Assembly (NCBI RefSeq): GCF_003002055.1
Contig: NZ_PVZF01000005.1
Coordinates: forward strand, 248,001-312,000
Source of the DNA: Kineococcus rhizosphaerae
GTDB taxonomy: Bacteria > Actinomycetota > Actinomycetes > Actinomycetales > Kineococcaceae
Direction of reading: 5' to 3'
DNA: 64,000 nucleotides
The stretch's first letter is position 1. Every line of letters begins with the position of its first letter. The notes beneath the pieces were generated by a model that did not search any database, had not been told where the DNA came from, and saw only the letters and a list, made by a program, of their open reading frames with translations. The position numbers were made by a program, and so were the translations under genes. Positions 55,266 to 64,000 of this stretch are shown here, piece by piece.

Positions 55266-56978
55266 TCAGCCGCCGATGGGGACGATCTCCGGGGCCTGCA
55301 GGCGCACCGCGTCGGCCGCGGCGTCCGTCGGCTGCTCCTGGGAGGCGCGTTCGGCGGCGACCCGCTGCAGGTACGTCGCGACCTCCTTGGCCTTGCGGTC
55401 GGCGTCCCAGCCCAACGGCCCGGCGACCAGGTCGGCGGCGAGTTCGGCCGACTCCGTCCCGCGGTCGTACGTCTCGATCGAGATGCGGGTGCGGCGGGCC
55501 AGGACGTCGTCGAGGTGCAGAGCACCCTCGTGGGTCGCCGCGTAGACGAACTCCGCCTTGAGGTAGTCGTCGGCGTGCGGGACGACTTCACCGAGGGTGG
55601 GGTCCTCGGCGATGAGCGCCAGGACCTCGTCGATCGCCGAGCCGTAGCGGTTCAGCAGGTGCTCGACGTGGTCGACGTGGATGCCCGCCTTCGCCGCCAG
55701 CGCGTGCCGCTGGTTCCACAGGGCGTGGTACCCCTCGGCTCCCACCATGGGGACGTTCTCGGTGGTCGAGGCGGGGACCTTGCCGTCCAGGCCGTCGACC
55801 GCGACGTCGACGGCGTCCTTGGCCATCACGCGGTACGTCGTGTACTTGCCGCCGGCGACGACGACCAGACCCGGGACGGGGTGGCCGACGACGTGCTCGC
55901 GGGACAGCTTCGAGGTCGACTCGCTCTCCCCCGACAGCAGCGGCCGCAGGCCCGCGTAGACGCCTTCGACGTCCTCGCGGGTCAGCGGGGACTTCAGCAC
56001 GGAGTTGGCGTGCTCGAGCACGTAGTCGATGTCGGCGCTGGTGGCCGCCGGGTGCGCCTTGTCCATCGTCCAGTCGGTGTCGGTGGTCCCGATGATCCAG
56101 TGCCGGCCCCACGGGATGATGAACAGGACGGACTTCTCCGTGCGCAGGATGAGCCCGGTCCTGGACTGGATCCGGTCGCGCGGCACGACGAGGTGGATGC
56201 CCTTGGACGCGCGGACCTTGAACTGCCCACGGGCCTTGACGAGCTCCTGGGTCTCGTCGGTCCACACGCCCGTGGCGTTGATGACCTGCTTGGCCTTGAC
56301 GCGGATCTCGGTGCCGGACTCCAGGTCCACCAGGACCGCGCCGACGACGCGCTCGCCCTCGCGGACGAACTCCTTCACGCGCGTGCGGTTGGCGATCAGC
56401 GCGCCGTAGGTGGCCGCGGTGCGGGCGATCGTCATGGTGTGCCGGGCGTCGTCGACCTGCCCGTCGTAGTACTGGATGGCCCCGACCATGGCGTCCTTGC
56501 GGATGCCGGGGGCCTCCTTGGCGACCCCGCGACGGGTCAGGTGGCGGTGCAGCGGGAACCCCTTGTTGTTGCCGCTGGACAGCGCCATGCCGTCGTACAG
56601 GGCGATGCCGGAACCGACGTAGGGGCGCTCGGCGAACCGCTTGGACAGCGGGTAGAGGAACGGCACCGGCTTGACCAGGTGCGGGGCCAGCTTGTTGCGC
56701 AGCAGGCCGCGCTCGGACAGCGCCTCGTGGACGAGGGCGAAGTCGAGCATCTCCAGGTAGCGCAGACCGCCGTGGACGAGCTTGCTCGACCGGCTCGAGG
56801 TTCCCGAGGCCCAGTCGCGCGCCTCGACCATGGCCGTGCGCAACCCGCGGGTCACCGCGTCCAGCGCCGCTCCCGTCCCGACGACCCCGCCACCGATGAC
56901 GAGGACGTCGAGCTCACCTTCTGCCATCTCCCGCAACGCGTCCGCGCGTGCCTGCGGCGACAGTGCCTTGATCTCCAC
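55266..56978 (-). CDS. glpD: Glycerol-3-phosphate dehydrogenase (FAD)
   Basis: A 570-residue FAD-dependent GlpD. The Rossmann motif VLVIGGGVVGTG (residues 25-36) begins the enzyme; SGTSSRSSKLVHGGLRYLE, PHLVKPVPFLYP and the late GGKYTTYRVMAKDAVD are characteristic. It oxidises glycerol-3-phosphate to dihydroxyacetone phosphate at the membrane. The GTG at 56978 is chosen for its GGAG ribosome site; an ATG at 57029 would add 17 residues but lies immediately after a 15-base-pair hairpin without a ribosome site. It is the last gene of the glpF-glpK-glpD set, and the hairpin before it may lower its expression relative to glpK. Confidence 0.92.
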   Translation of the reverse strand: MEIKALSPQARADALREMAEGELDVLVIGGGVVGTGAALDAVTRGLRTAMVEARDWASGTSSRSSKLVHGGLRYLEMLDFALVHEALSERGLLRNKLAPHLVKPVPFLYPLSKRFAERPYVGSGIALYDGMALSSGNNKGFPLHRHLTRRGVAKEAPGIRKDAMVGAIQYYDGQVDDARHTMTIARTAATYGALIANRTRVKEFVREGERVVGAVLVDLESGTEIRVKAKQVINATGVWTDETQELVKARGQFKVRASKGIHLVVPRDRIQSRTGLILRTEKSVLFIIPWGRHWIIGTTDTDWTMDKAHPAATSADIDYVLEHANSVLKSPLTREDVEGVYAGLRPLLSGESESTSKLSREHVVGHPVPGLVVVAGGKYTTYRVMAKDAVDVAVDGLDGKVPASTTENVPMVGAEGYHALWNQRHALAAKAGIHVDHVEHLLNRYGSAIDEVLALIAEDPTLGEVVPHADDYLKAEFVYAATHEGALHLDDVLARRTRISIETYDRGTESAELAADLVAGPLGWDADRKAKEVATYLQRVAAERASQEQPTDAAADAVRLQAPEIVPIGG

Positions 56979-57033
56979 GTCCTGCTCCTCAGCCTTTTCC
57001 CAACGGTCCTGCGCTTGGTCCTGCTCCATGGTG

Positions 57034-57066
57034 GGTGCCGGGCGCGCGTCCCGCGCGCCCGGCACC
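57034..57066 (-). terminator. 15-base-pair hairpin between glpK and glpD
   Basis: GGTGCCGGGCGCGCG (57034-57048) pairs perfectly with CGCGCGCCCGGCACC (57052-57066), with a three-base loop, 18 bases after the glpK stop. It could terminate most transcripts after glpK, protect the glpFK message or be an attenuator for glpD. Its position argues that glpD translation starts downstream of it. Confidence 0.75.
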
Positions 57067-57084
57067 GTCACAGGGGGTGCGACG

Positions 57085-58614
57085 TCAGTCGACGTCCACC
57101 CAGTTCAACGTCCGCTCGACGGCTTTCTTCCAGCCCTTGTAGCCGTCGGCGCGCTGCTCGTCGTTCCACGTGGGTTCCCAGCGGGCGCCCTCGTTCCAGT
57201 TCTCGCGCAGCTCGTCGAGGTTCTTCCAGAACCCGACGGCCAGGCCGGCCGCGTACGCCGCGCCCAGCGCCGTCGTCTCGGCCACGACGGGCTTGGAGAC
57301 GGGGACGCCGAGGATGTCGGCCTGCAGCTGCATGCAGAGCTGGTTGGCGGTGATGCCGCCGTCGACCTTGAGCACCTCGACCTCGACGCCGGAGTCGGCG
57401 GTCATGGCCTCGGTGACGTCGCGGCTCTGGTAGCAGATGGACTCCAGGGTCGCGCGGGCGATGTGCGCGTTGGTGTTGTAGCGCGAGAGCCCGACGATGG
57501 CGCCGCGGGCGTCCGAGCGCCAGTACGGGGCGAACAGCCCCGAGAACGCCGGCACGAAGTAGCAGCCGCCGGAGTCCTGCACCTGGCGGGCCAGGGACTC
57601 GGACTCCCCGGCCCCGGAGATGATGCCGAGCTGGTCGCGCAGCCACTGCACGGCCGAACCGGTCACGGCGATGGAACCCTCGAGGGCGTAGACGGGCTTC
57701 TCGTCGTTGAACTGGTAGCAGACCGTGGTCAGCAGCCCGGCCTTGGAGCGGACGAGCTCCTCGCCGGTGTTCAGCAGCATGAAGTTGCCGGTGCCGTAGG
57801 TGTTCTTGGCCATGCCGGGGTCGAAGCAGACCTGGCCGACCATGGCGGCCTGCTGGTCGCCGAGGATGCCCGTCAGCTTGACCTTCCCGCCCAGCGGACC
57901 GGTCTCCAGGGTCTCGCCGTAGCCCTCGGTGTACGAGCTCGGCTTGATCTCGGGGAGCATGGCGCGGGGGATGCCGAAGATCTCCAGGAGCTCGTCGTCC
58001 CAGTCGAGGGTCTCGAGGTCCATGAGCATCGTGCGGCTGGCGTTGGTCACGTCGGTGACGTGGGCCCCGCCGCGCGGGCCGCCGGTGAGGTTCCAGATCA
58101 GCCAGGAGTCGGTGTTGCCGAAGACGGCCTCGCCGGCCTCGGCGGCCTCGCGCACCCCGTCGACGTTCTCGAGGATCCACTGGATCTTGCCGCCGGAGAA
58201 GTACGTGGCGGGGGGCAGGCCGGTCTTCTGGCGGATCTTCTGGCCGCGCTCGTCGCGGTCCAGCGCCGAGGCGATCCGGTCGGTGCGGGTGTCCTGCCAG
58301 ACGATCGCGTTGTAGTACGGCCGGCCGGTGTTCTTGTTCCACACGACGGCGGTCTCGCGCTGGTTGGTGATGCCCAGCGCCGCGAGGTCCCGGTACGTCA
58401 GGTTCGCCTGACGCAGCCCGCTCTGGATGACCGAGCTGGTGCGCTCCCAGATCTCGATCGGGTCGTGCTCGACCCAGCCCGGCTTGGTCATGATCTGGGT
58501 GTGCTCGAGCTGGTACTTGGCGACCTCGTTGCCGCCGTGGTCGAAGACCATGAACCGGGTGGAGGTGGTGCCCTGGTCGACCGCGCCGACGTACTGGGGA
58601 GTGCTGTCAGTCAT
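57085..58614 (-). CDS. glpK: Glycerol kinase (second copy, in the glpFKD operon)
   Basis: A 509-residue glycerol kinase. [20 protein letters not shown] (residues 8-27), [32 protein letters not shown], the FGGY signature [17 protein letters not shown] and [14 protein letters not shown] are all intact. It sits between glpF and glpD, so it is the housekeeping glycerol kinase, phosphorylating glycerol that enters through GlpF. The ATG at 58614 is taken because the longer frame upstream runs into the glpF gene. A related kinase lies at 27823; this one has family-typical operon context. Confidence 0.95.
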   Translation of the reverse strand: MTDSTPQYVGAVDQGTTSTRFMVFDHGGNEVAKYQLEHTQIMTKPGWVEHDPIEIWERTSSVIQSGLRQANLTYRDLAALGITNQRETAVVWNKNTGRPYYNAIVWQDTRTDRIASALDRDERGQKIRQKTGLPPATYFSGGKIQWILENVDGVREAAEAGEAVFGNTDSWLIWNLTGGPRGGAHVTDVTNASRTMLMDLETLDWDDELLEIFGIPRAMLPEIKPSSYTEGYGETLETGPLGGKVKLTGILGDQQAAMVGQVCFDPGMAKNTYGTGNFMLLNTGEELVRSKAGLLTTVCYQFNDEKPVYALEGSIAVTGSAVQWLRDQLGIISGAGESESLARQVQDSGGCYFVPAFSGLFAPYWRSDARGAIVGLSRYNTNAHIARATLESICYQSRDVTEAMTADSGVEVEVLKVDGGITANQLCMQLQADILGVPVSKPVVAETTALGAAYAAGLAVGFWKNLDELRENWNEGARWEPTWNDEQRADGYKGWKKAVERTLNWVDVD

Positions 58615-58648
58615 GGGTTTCGTCCCGTTCTCTTCGGTGAGTTGTCGG

Positions 58649-59485
58649 TCAGTCGGTGAGGACGCGGCCCTCGGGCTCGGCGGCCTCGGGTTCGGGCAGA
58701 TGGCGTTCGACGAGCACCTTGTACAGGCCGCCGCCGAGCAGACCACCGAGGATCGGGGCCACGATCGGCACCCAGAAGTACAGCGTGCCGTCGCCGGTCT
58801 TCAGCGCGTCGCTGTAACCGGTGAGCAGCTCGGCCACGCGGGGGCCGAAGTCGCGGGCCGGGTTGATGGCGTAGCCGGCGTTCGAACCCCAGGCCATGCC
58901 GATGCCGACGACGACGAGGCCGACGATGAACGGGGCGAGGTTCGCGGCCGGCGGCATGGCCTTGGCCTGGGAGATCGCGAAGATGAGGAACACCAGGATG
59001 GCGGTGCCGACGACCTGGTCGAGGAACGCGGTGCCGACGCTGACGCCGGTGCCGGGCAGGGTCGCGAAGATGCCCTGCGTCTTGATGGTCGTCCCGGGGT
59101 CGACCGTCATGATCGCGTCGTTGTAGACCCAGCGGACGATGAGCGCGGCGACGAACGCCCCGAGGAACTGCGCCACCGAGTAGGGCAGCACCTTCTTCCA
59201 GGAGAAGCCCTGGAAGACCGCGAGCGCGATGGTGACGGCCGGGTTGAGGTGGGCGCCGGTGGTGCGGCCGGCGACGTAGATGCCGAAGGTGACCCCCAGG
59301 CCCCAGGCCCAGTGGATCGAGTCCGCGCCGCCGTTCTGGCCTGCGACGACCTGGGCGACGACACCGACGCCGAACAGGATGAGGATGGCGGTCCCGGCGA
59401 ACTCGGCGAGGAGTTCTCCGGTGAGGGTGGGGGTCCGGGGTGCGACCCGTGCAGGAGGGGCGGCCGCGGAACTGCTGTGGGACAT
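58649..59485 (-). CDS. glpF: Glycerol uptake facilitator (aquaglyceroporin)
   Basis: A 278-residue MIP-family channel with six membrane helices. Both NPA boxes are present (GAHLNPAVT near 81, and [11 protein letters not shown] near 208, whose following Asp is typical of glycerol-conducting members). The N-terminus adds about 20 Ser/Ala/Pro residues and the C-terminus an acidic tail ([11 protein letters not shown]). It lets glycerol enter the cell for the downstream glpK. The ATG at 59485 has a GTGGAG site. It is the first gene of glpF-glpK-glpD, and a well-formed promoter lies upstream. Confidence 0.94.
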   Translation of the reverse strand: MSHSSSAAAPPARVAPRTPTLTGELLAEFAGTAILILFGVGVVAQVVAGQNGGADSIHWAWGLGVTFGIYVAGRTTGAHLNPAVTIALAVFQGFSWKKVLPYSVAQFLGAFVAALIVRWVYNDAIMTVDPGTTIKTQGIFATLPGTGVSVGTAFLDQVVGTAILVFLIFAISQAKAMPPAANLAPFIVGLVVVGIGMAWGSNAGYAINPARDFGPRVAELLTGYSDALKTGDGTLYFWVPIVAPILGGLLGGGLYKVLVERHLPEPEAAEPEGRVLTD

Positions 59486-59557
59486 GGGAACTCCACGTTG
59501 AGTCGGTGGTGGTGCGCGTTCACGGCTGGTCGGGCGGCGATCGGTGCCGCCGTCGTG

Positions 59558-59611
59558 AAGGTAGGAGGGTGCGAGGACGGCGTCAACGACTGGAGTTCGA
59601 CGATGTCGAAC
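59558..59611 (-). promoter_or_regulatory. glpF promoter with upstream inverted repeat
   Basis: On the minus strand TTGACG (59581-59586), a 17-base spacer and TACCTT (59558-59563) form a good promoter, which predicts a 5' leader of about 65 bases before glpF. Ten bases before the -35 lies GTTCGAC-GAT-GTCGAAC (59595-59611), a perfect 7-base inverted repeat with similarity to TTCG...CGAA sites of glycerol regulators. The position fits an activator; the IclR protein at 26907 is a candidate. The rest of the 273-base gap shows nothing more that I can support. Confidence 0.65.
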
Positions 59612-59758
59612 GATCCGTACCGGTGCCGGTGGGGGCCCGGGTCCGCAGCACCTCGGGAGGGCCCGTGAGCGTTCCCGGCCACCCCGGCGGTGGTGACCGT
59701 CCGTGGTCGTTCACCCGGACGGCTCAAGGCGTCCGGGTGACGTGCCGATGACGTGCCC

Positions 59759-61408
59759 ATGACGACTCCGGGCTCGACGCTGCCCTCGACCGTGCGCGCC
59801 GCCACCGCACCCGGGCCGGGCGCCGCCGACGCCGGGGGCCCGGCCCCCGTCTGGGACGTCGACCGGGTGCTGGACGAGGGCGCGGTGCGCACGGTCTTCC
59901 AGTGCGTCCACGACGCGCGCACGGGCCGGCCGGTGGCGGTGGAGGCCTTCGTGCGGGGGCCGCAGGACTCCGCCCTGGCGTCGCCCGCGCAGCTGCTGCG
60001 CGCCGCAGCGGGGCGGGGCCGGCTCGCCGACCTGGACCGCAGCGCGCACGAGCACGCCCTGGCGGCCGTCGCCGCGCTGCCCGCGCCGTGGACGGTGTTC
60101 CTGAACTCCTCCGTGGAGGGTGTCGCCCCCGACCTGCCCGAGGTGGCGGCCCACGTCATCGTCGACGTCGACGCCCGGACGCTGCTGGCCCAGCCCGGCC
60201 GGGCGCTGCGGCTGGCCCGCCGCAGCCGGGCGCGCGGCTGGGGGGTGGCGCTGGACGGGGCCGGTGCGGACCTGGACGTCCTGGCCCTGCTGCCGGTGCT
60301 GGAGCCGGACGTCGTCAAGCTGGACCTGCGGGCGCTGGCCCGCCGCACGCGCGACGAGGTCGCCGGCTTCGCCGCCCTCGTCGGGGCCTACGCCGCGGCG
60401 ACCGGCGCGCTGGTGCTGGCCGAGGCGGTCGAGAGCGCCGACGACCTCGAACGGGCCCAGTCCTTCGGGGCCGACCTGCTGCAGGGCTGGGACGTGGCCC
60501 CCACCGGCCCCCTGCCCTCCGGCGCCCCCGAGGCGCTGCCCCGCCCGGACGCGCCGCGTCCCCCGGTCCCCGGGGCGAGCCCCGACGCGCTGGCCCGGTT
60601 GTCCGCGCTGGCCCGTCCCGCGAACGCCGACGTCGTCGAACGGTCCCTGGAGCACCTGCGGCTGCGCGCCCGGCGCGAGCCGGACCCGTCGGTCGTCGTC
60701 TCGCTCGGGGGTGCCGCGGCGCGCCGGGCGGCGGCCGACCTGGGGCACGTCGCGGTCCGCGCGCACGCCGACCTCGACGGGCACGGTCTGGCGGTGCTGG
60801 CGCCGCACGTCGCGACGGTCGTCGTGACGCGGCCGGCCGGGGGGCCGGCGGGCGGGCGCGAGCTCGCCGTCAGCCACGACCGCGCCCTCGTGACCGCCCT
60901 GGTGGCGGAGGCGCTGAGCAGCGACCGGGCGCCGGCGCCGGCCGACCCGGTCGTCGCCGTGCGGCCGCCGTCGCCGGCCCCGCCGCTGGCCGAGGTGGTC
61001 TCGCAGGCCCTGGAGGCCGACCGGCGCACGGGCACCGGCACGGGTCTGCTGCTCGTCGGGGTCGACGGCACGAGCCGGCGCGGGGGGCGTGAGGACGTCG
61101 TGCGCAGGATGCGGCGCGCGGTGCGCTCGGTGGACCGGTGGATCCCGCTGGGCGCCGACCAGTTCGCCGTGCTGCTGACCGGGCTGCCGCGCGCGGGCAG
61201 CGAGGGGGTCGTGGAGCGGGTCGCGGACGCGCTGCTGATGGCCGTCGAGCTCGCCGTCGACGACCACCCGTCGCTGTCGGTGAGCATCGGGGCGAGCCTG
61301 GCGCCGGACCGGGCCGCGACGGGCGTCGAGGCGCACCGCCAGGCGGTCGCCGCCCTGGAATCGGCACGCGGTGCCGGAGGTCACTGCGCGCGGATCTGGC
61401 CCGTCTGA
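59759..61408 (+). CDS. Degenerate EAL-DICT-GGDEF sensory protein
   Basis: A 549-residue protein with three domains in unusual order. About 35-260 is an EAL-like barrel whose signature is changed (EAFVRGP where EAL is expected) and several metal ligands are missing. About 280-400 is a DICT-like sensory domain (VVVSLGG and HVAVRAHADLDGHGLAVLAP). About 410-540 is a GGDEF-like domain whose active loop reads GADQF (near 464) instead of GGDEF. Neither domain should be catalytic, so it probably binds c-di-GMP or another ligand, or acts through protein contacts. The start is uncertain between ATG 59759 and GTG 59753. Confidence 0.8.
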   Translation: MTTPGSTLPSTVRAATAPGPGAADAGGPAPVWDVDRVLDEGAVRTVFQCVHDARTGRPVAVEAFVRGPQDSALASPAQLLRAAAGRGRLADLDRSAHEHALAAVAALPAPWTVFLNSSVEGVAPDLPEVAAHVIVDVDARTLLAQPGRALRLARRSRARGWGVALDGAGADLDVLALLPVLEPDVVKLDLRALARRTRDEVAGFAALVGAYAAATGALVLAEAVESADDLERAQSFGADLLQGWDVAPTGPLPSGAPEALPRPDAPRPPVPGASPDALARLSALARPANADVVERSLEHLRLRARREPDPSVVVSLGGAAARRAAADLGHVAVRAHADLDGHGLAVLAPHVATVVVTRPAGGPAGGRELAVSHDRALVTALVAEALSSDRAPAPADPVVAVRPPSPAPPLAEVVSQALEADRRTGTGTGLLLVGVDGTSRRGGREDVVRRMRRAVRSVDRWIPLGADQFAVLLTGLPRAGSEGVVERVADALLMAVELAVDDHPSLSVSIGASLAPDRAATGVEAHRQAVAALESARGAGGHCARIWPV

Positions 61409-61466
61409 CAAGCTGCAGGCCAGGGCTGGGAACGATCGCACGGACGCGGTCGCGAACGAGGAACTG

Positions 61467-62702
61467 GTGGAGATGTCGGGGTACTTCGCGCTGCTGCGCG
61501 ATCCGGTCGTGGCACGTCCCTTCGTCTCGTCCGTGGTGGCCCGCATCCCCATCGCGACGGCCCCGCTGGGGCTGGTCCTGCTGGTGCGCTCGGCCCGGGA
61601 CAACTACACGCTGGCCGGGATCGTCACCGGGCTGTTCGCGGTGGGCCTGGCCGTGGGCTCGCCCCTGTGGGGACGCGCGATGGACCGCCTGGGCCAGCCC
61701 CGGGTCCTCGTCCCGGCCGCGAGCGTGAGCGGGCTGCTGCTCCTGCTGCTGACGGGCGCGACGGTGTGGACGGCCGTGCCCGGCGTCGTCCTGCCCGTCC
61801 TGGCCCTGCTGGCCGGGGCCGCGTTCCCGCCGCTGTCGCCGGCGATGCGCTCGACGTGGCGGGTGGTCGTCACCGAGGAACGGCGGCGGCGGCGCGGGTA
61901 CGCGCTGGACGCCGCGGCCGTCGAGACGATCTTCGTCGGGGGCCCGCTGCTGCTGAGCGTGCTGCTCCTGCTGGGTGTCGCGCCCCTGCCGCTGCTGGTG
62001 ACGGTCGTCCTGCTGGTGGGCGGGACGCTGGCCTACTGCCGCTCCGAGGGGGCCCGCCGGGTCGTGCCCCACCCCGTGCCCGAGCACGCCCACGCCGGGG
62101 CGGCCCTGCTGCGCAGCGGCGGTTTCGTGCTCCTGATGGCGGTGATGGCCGTCATGAGCGTCGGGTTCGGGATCCTCGACGTGTCGATGGCCGGGCTCGC
62201 CGAGCACCTGCTGGGGTCGGCCGACCGGCTGGGGCTGCTGTTCGCCCCGATCGCGGGCGGGTCGGCGCTGGGGGGCCTGCTCTACGGCAGCCGCGACTGG
62301 CGCAGCCCCGACCGGCGCCGGCTGCTCGTGACGCTGACGGTCTTCGGGCTGCTGCTGTTCGCCGTGGCCGCCGGCGCCGGCGAGGGGGTGCCGCTGCCGG
62401 TGCTGCTCGTCGTCCTGTTCGCCACCGGCCTGTTCATCTCCCCCAACCTCATCGCCGCGCAGGGGCTCGTGGACCTGCTGGCCCCCGACCACCGCCTCGG
62501 CGAGGCCCAGGCGTGGCTGTCGACGGCCATCACGGCGGGGGCGGCCGTCGGCAACGCGGTGGCCGGCGTCCTGCTGGACGTGGCCGGGGCGCGCACGGCG
62601 CTGACGGTCGCGGCCTCGGCGGTGCTGGCGGCGGCGGTGGTCTGCGCGGTCGCCCAGCGCTCGTGGGCGGCACGACACCGCCCGGCGCTCGCCGTTCACT
62701 AG
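61467..62702 (+). CDS. MFS transporter
   Basis: A 411-residue major facilitator with about 12 hydrophobic segments. Features include a basic/aromatic N-terminus (GYFALLRDPVVARPFVSSVV), PLWGRAMDRLGQPRVL (motif A-like GxxxDRxGxxR) and SPAMRSTWRVVVTEERRRRR before the central helices. The group (often annotated as simple MFS or YcaD-like) has no known substrate. A GTG at 61467, behind a GAGGA site, is preferred; an ATG two codons later is also possible. It follows the EAL-DICT-GGDEF gene after 58 bases and precedes the SDR gene by 11 bases. Confidence 0.85.
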   Translation: MEMSGYFALLRDPVVARPFVSSVVARIPIATAPLGLVLLVRSARDNYTLAGIVTGLFAVGLAVGSPLWGRAMDRLGQPRVLVPAASVSGLLLLLLTGATVWTAVPGVVLPVLALLAGAAFPPLSPAMRSTWRVVVTEERRRRRGYALDAAAVETIFVGGPLLLSVLLLLGVAPLPLLVTVVLLVGGTLAYCRSEGARRVVPHPVPEHAHAGAALLRSGGFVLLMAVMAVMSVGFGILDVSMAGLAEHLLGSADRLGLLFAPIAGGSALGGLLYGSRDWRSPDRRRLLVTLTVFGLLLFAVAAGAGEGVPLPVLLVVLFATGLFISPNLIAAQGLVDLLAPDHRLGEAQAWLSTAITAGAAVGNAVAGVLLDVAGARTALTVAASAVLAAAVVCAVAQRSWAARHRPALAVH

Positions 62703-62713
62703 GCTCGCCCCTC

Positions 62714-63538
62714 GTGAGCAGCGCACCCTCGTCCCGCCCGACCGCCCTCGTCACGGGCGCCACCGCCGGTCTGGGGGCCGCGTACGCGCGCTCGCTGGCC
62801 GGCCGCGGGTTCGACCTGGTGGTCGTGGCCCGCGACGTCGCCCGGCTGGAGACGACGGCGGCGACCCTGCGCTCGGAGTTCGGCGTGGAGGTCGAGGTCC
62901 TCGCCGCCGACCTGTCCGACCGGGCGGCGCTGGAGCGGGTCGCGGAGCGGGTCGCCAGCACGCGGGCGCCGGTGGACGTGCTGGTCAACAACGCCGGTTT
63001 CGGCCTGCGCCAGCGGTTCTACGACGGCGTCCCGGCCGACCACGAGCGCATGTTCGACGTGCTGTGCCGGGCGGTGATGGTCCTGTCGCGCGCCGCGACG
63101 GGCGCCATGGTCCCGCGCGGGCGCGGCTGGGTCCTCAACGTCGGTTCGGTGGCCGGTCTGGTGCCCGGCGGGGGGCACTACTCGGCGGCCAAGGCCTACG
63201 TCATCGTGCTGACCGAGACGCTGGCCGGGGAGCTGCGCGGGACGGGCGTGAAGGCGACGGTCGTCGAACCGGGGTACGTCCGCACCGAGTTCCACGCGCG
63301 CTCGGGCATGACCTCCGGGGGCAGCTCGTCGCTGTCGAGCCGGATCTGGCTGGACATCGACGACGTCGTGGACGCCTCGCTGGACGACCTGTTCGCCGGA
63401 CGCCCGGTGAGCGTGCCGACCAAGCGCTGGAAGGCCGTCTCGACGGTGCTGGACGTGCTGCCGCGCGGACTCGTGAGCCGGGTCTGGAACGGCATGCCCT
63501 CGGGGGCCCGGCGCCGCCACCCCACGTCCGGGCAGTGA
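62714..63538 (+). CDS. Short-chain dehydrogenase/reductase
   Basis: A 274-residue classical SDR. TGATAGLGAAYA (residues about 16-27) binds the cofactor, VNNAGFGLRQ follows, and the catalytic Ser and Tyr/Lys are in NVGSVAG and HYSAAKAYV. The arginine in VVARDVARLE suggests NADPH. The C-terminal extension (VPTKRWKAVSTVLDVLPRGL) resembles fatty-acyl or steroid-type SDRs (DltE/YqjQ-like). A TAGGCT hexamer lies eight bases before the GTG at 62714. Confidence 0.9.
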   Translation: MSSAPSSRPTALVTGATAGLGAAYARSLAGRGFDLVVVARDVARLETTAATLRSEFGVEVEVLAADLSDRAALERVAERVASTRAPVDVLVNNAGFGLRQRFYDGVPADHERMFDVLCRAVMVLSRAATGAMVPRGRGWVLNVGSVAGLVPGGGHYSAAKAYVIVLTETLAGELRGTGVKATVVEPGYVRTEFHARSGMTSGGSSSLSSRIWLDIDDVVDASLDDLFAGRPVSVPTKRWKAVSTVLDVLPRGLVSRVWNGMPSGARRRHPTSGQ

Positions 63539-63589
63539 GAACGCCCGTATCTAGAACACGGAGGGTAGTCAGGGCGTAACGTAGAGCAC

Positions 63590-64000
63590 GTGACTGCTGC
63601 CGCCTCGGCCCAGGACCCCGGGGCCGGACTCGACGACCGGGACGACCCGGCCCGCCTCGCCGCCCTGCACGACTACGTCGACGTCTCGGGCCCGCCCCCG
63701 GTCGAGCTGCAGGCCGTCGTGCGCCTCGCCACCCGCCTGACCGGACTGCCGAACGCGGTCGTCAACATCATCGACGAGCAGTACCAGCGGCAGCTGGCCG
63801 CCGAGGGCTTCGACCGCGGGATCAGCGCCCGCAGCGACTCCATGTGCTACTACGCCCTGGGGTTCGGCGGCCTCGTGCACGCCCCCGACGCCCGGCGGGA
63901 CGTCCGGTGGGCCGCTCACCCGTGGGTCGACGGGACCCTCGGCACCGTGCGCAGCTACGCGGCCGCCCCGCTGCTGACCCCCGACCACCTGGCCCTGGGC
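63590..64000 (+). CDS. GAF-domain sensor protein (cut by the window end)
   Basis: The first 137 codons of a larger protein. After a disordered start (AAASAQDPGAGLDDRDDPAR), residues 30-137 form a GAF domain (LQAVVRLATRLTGLPNAVVNI, DEQYQRQLAAEGFD, SDSMCYYALG, YAAAPLL). Such GAF domains precede GGDEF, histidine-kinase or phosphatase domains; what follows is outside the window. The GTG at 63590 has TAACGT seven bases upstream. Confidence 0.82.
   Translation, partial: MTAAASAQDPGAGLDDRDDPARLAALHDYVDVSGPPPVELQAVVRLATRLTGLPNAVVNIIDEQYQRQLAAEGFDRGISARSDSMCYYALGFGGLVHAPDARRDVRWAAHPWVDGTLGTVRSYAAAPLLTPDHLALG

Overview
The window is a chromosomal segment of a very GC-rich (roughly three quarters G+C) actinobacterium. 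Pointers are GTG starts, the strong G/C bias at codon third positions, ATGA/GTGA stop-start overlaps, and families such as IclR, ROK, LacI and MmyB-type regulators, DUF6493 and SNF2/SWIM pairs. The overall style resembles the Kineosporiaceae (for example Kineococcus), but that placement is an impression and not a demonstrated identity. I saw no rRNA, tRNA, CRISPR array, insertion sequence or phage gene. Coding density is very high and no gene-free stretch exceeds about 275 bases.

Layout. 1-5.2 kb: an arsR-VOC pair with a clear inverted-repeat operator, a hexapeptide acetyltransferase fused to an unknown helical domain, a hairpin/direct-repeat island between convergent genes, and a large beta-propeller protein. 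5.3-10.3 kb: a D-amino-acid catabolic locus (N-acyl-D-amino-acid deacylase, D-serine dehydratase-like PLP enzyme, PfkB sugar kinase, IclR regulator, RidA), arranged divergently around a palindromic operator. 10.4-12.8 kb: a DUF1772 membrane protein, a GGDEF-EAL protein and a histidine phosphatase. 12.9-17.5 kb: a DeoR/LacI hybrid regulator with matching GATCGATCGA sites before and after it, a 2-hydroxyacid dehydrogenase, a DUF2264 protein and a beta-carbonic anhydrase. 17.6-23.0 kb: amidohydrolase, Na+/solute symporter and nitrilase, facing a LacI regulator across an 18-bp perfect palindrome. 23-29.3 kb: SDR-MFS facing a ROK regulator, a PH-like membrane protein, an IclR regulator and a stand-alone glycerol kinase. 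29.4-31.4 kb: an APC-superfamily permease.

31.5-38.8 kb: an MFS transporter, a SWIM-zinc-finger/DUF6493 pair, a GNAT protein and two overlapping PAP2 genes. 38.9-46.7 kb: a complete high-affinity potassium operon (small membrane ORF-kdpF-A-B-C-D-E). It is preceded by five direct repeats spaced about one helical turn, and two copies of the same repeat lie upstream of the APC permease. 46.9-55.1 kb: a 20-codon ORF with a strong hairpin, an aldo-keto reductase facing an MmyB-type regulator, an SNF2 helicase/SWIM pair, a class-I glutamine amidotransferase and a secreted CARDB protein. 55.3-59.5 kb: the glycerol operon glpF-glpK-glpD. 59.8-64 kb: a degenerate EAL-DICT-GGDEF protein, an MFS transporter, an SDR and a GAF protein cut by the window edge.

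A window-wide theme is leaderless transcription. Many genes carry a TANNNT-like hexamer exactly six bases before the start codon, and two very short leaderless ORFs are stop-start coupled to a downstream gene. This pattern also helped choose several start codons.
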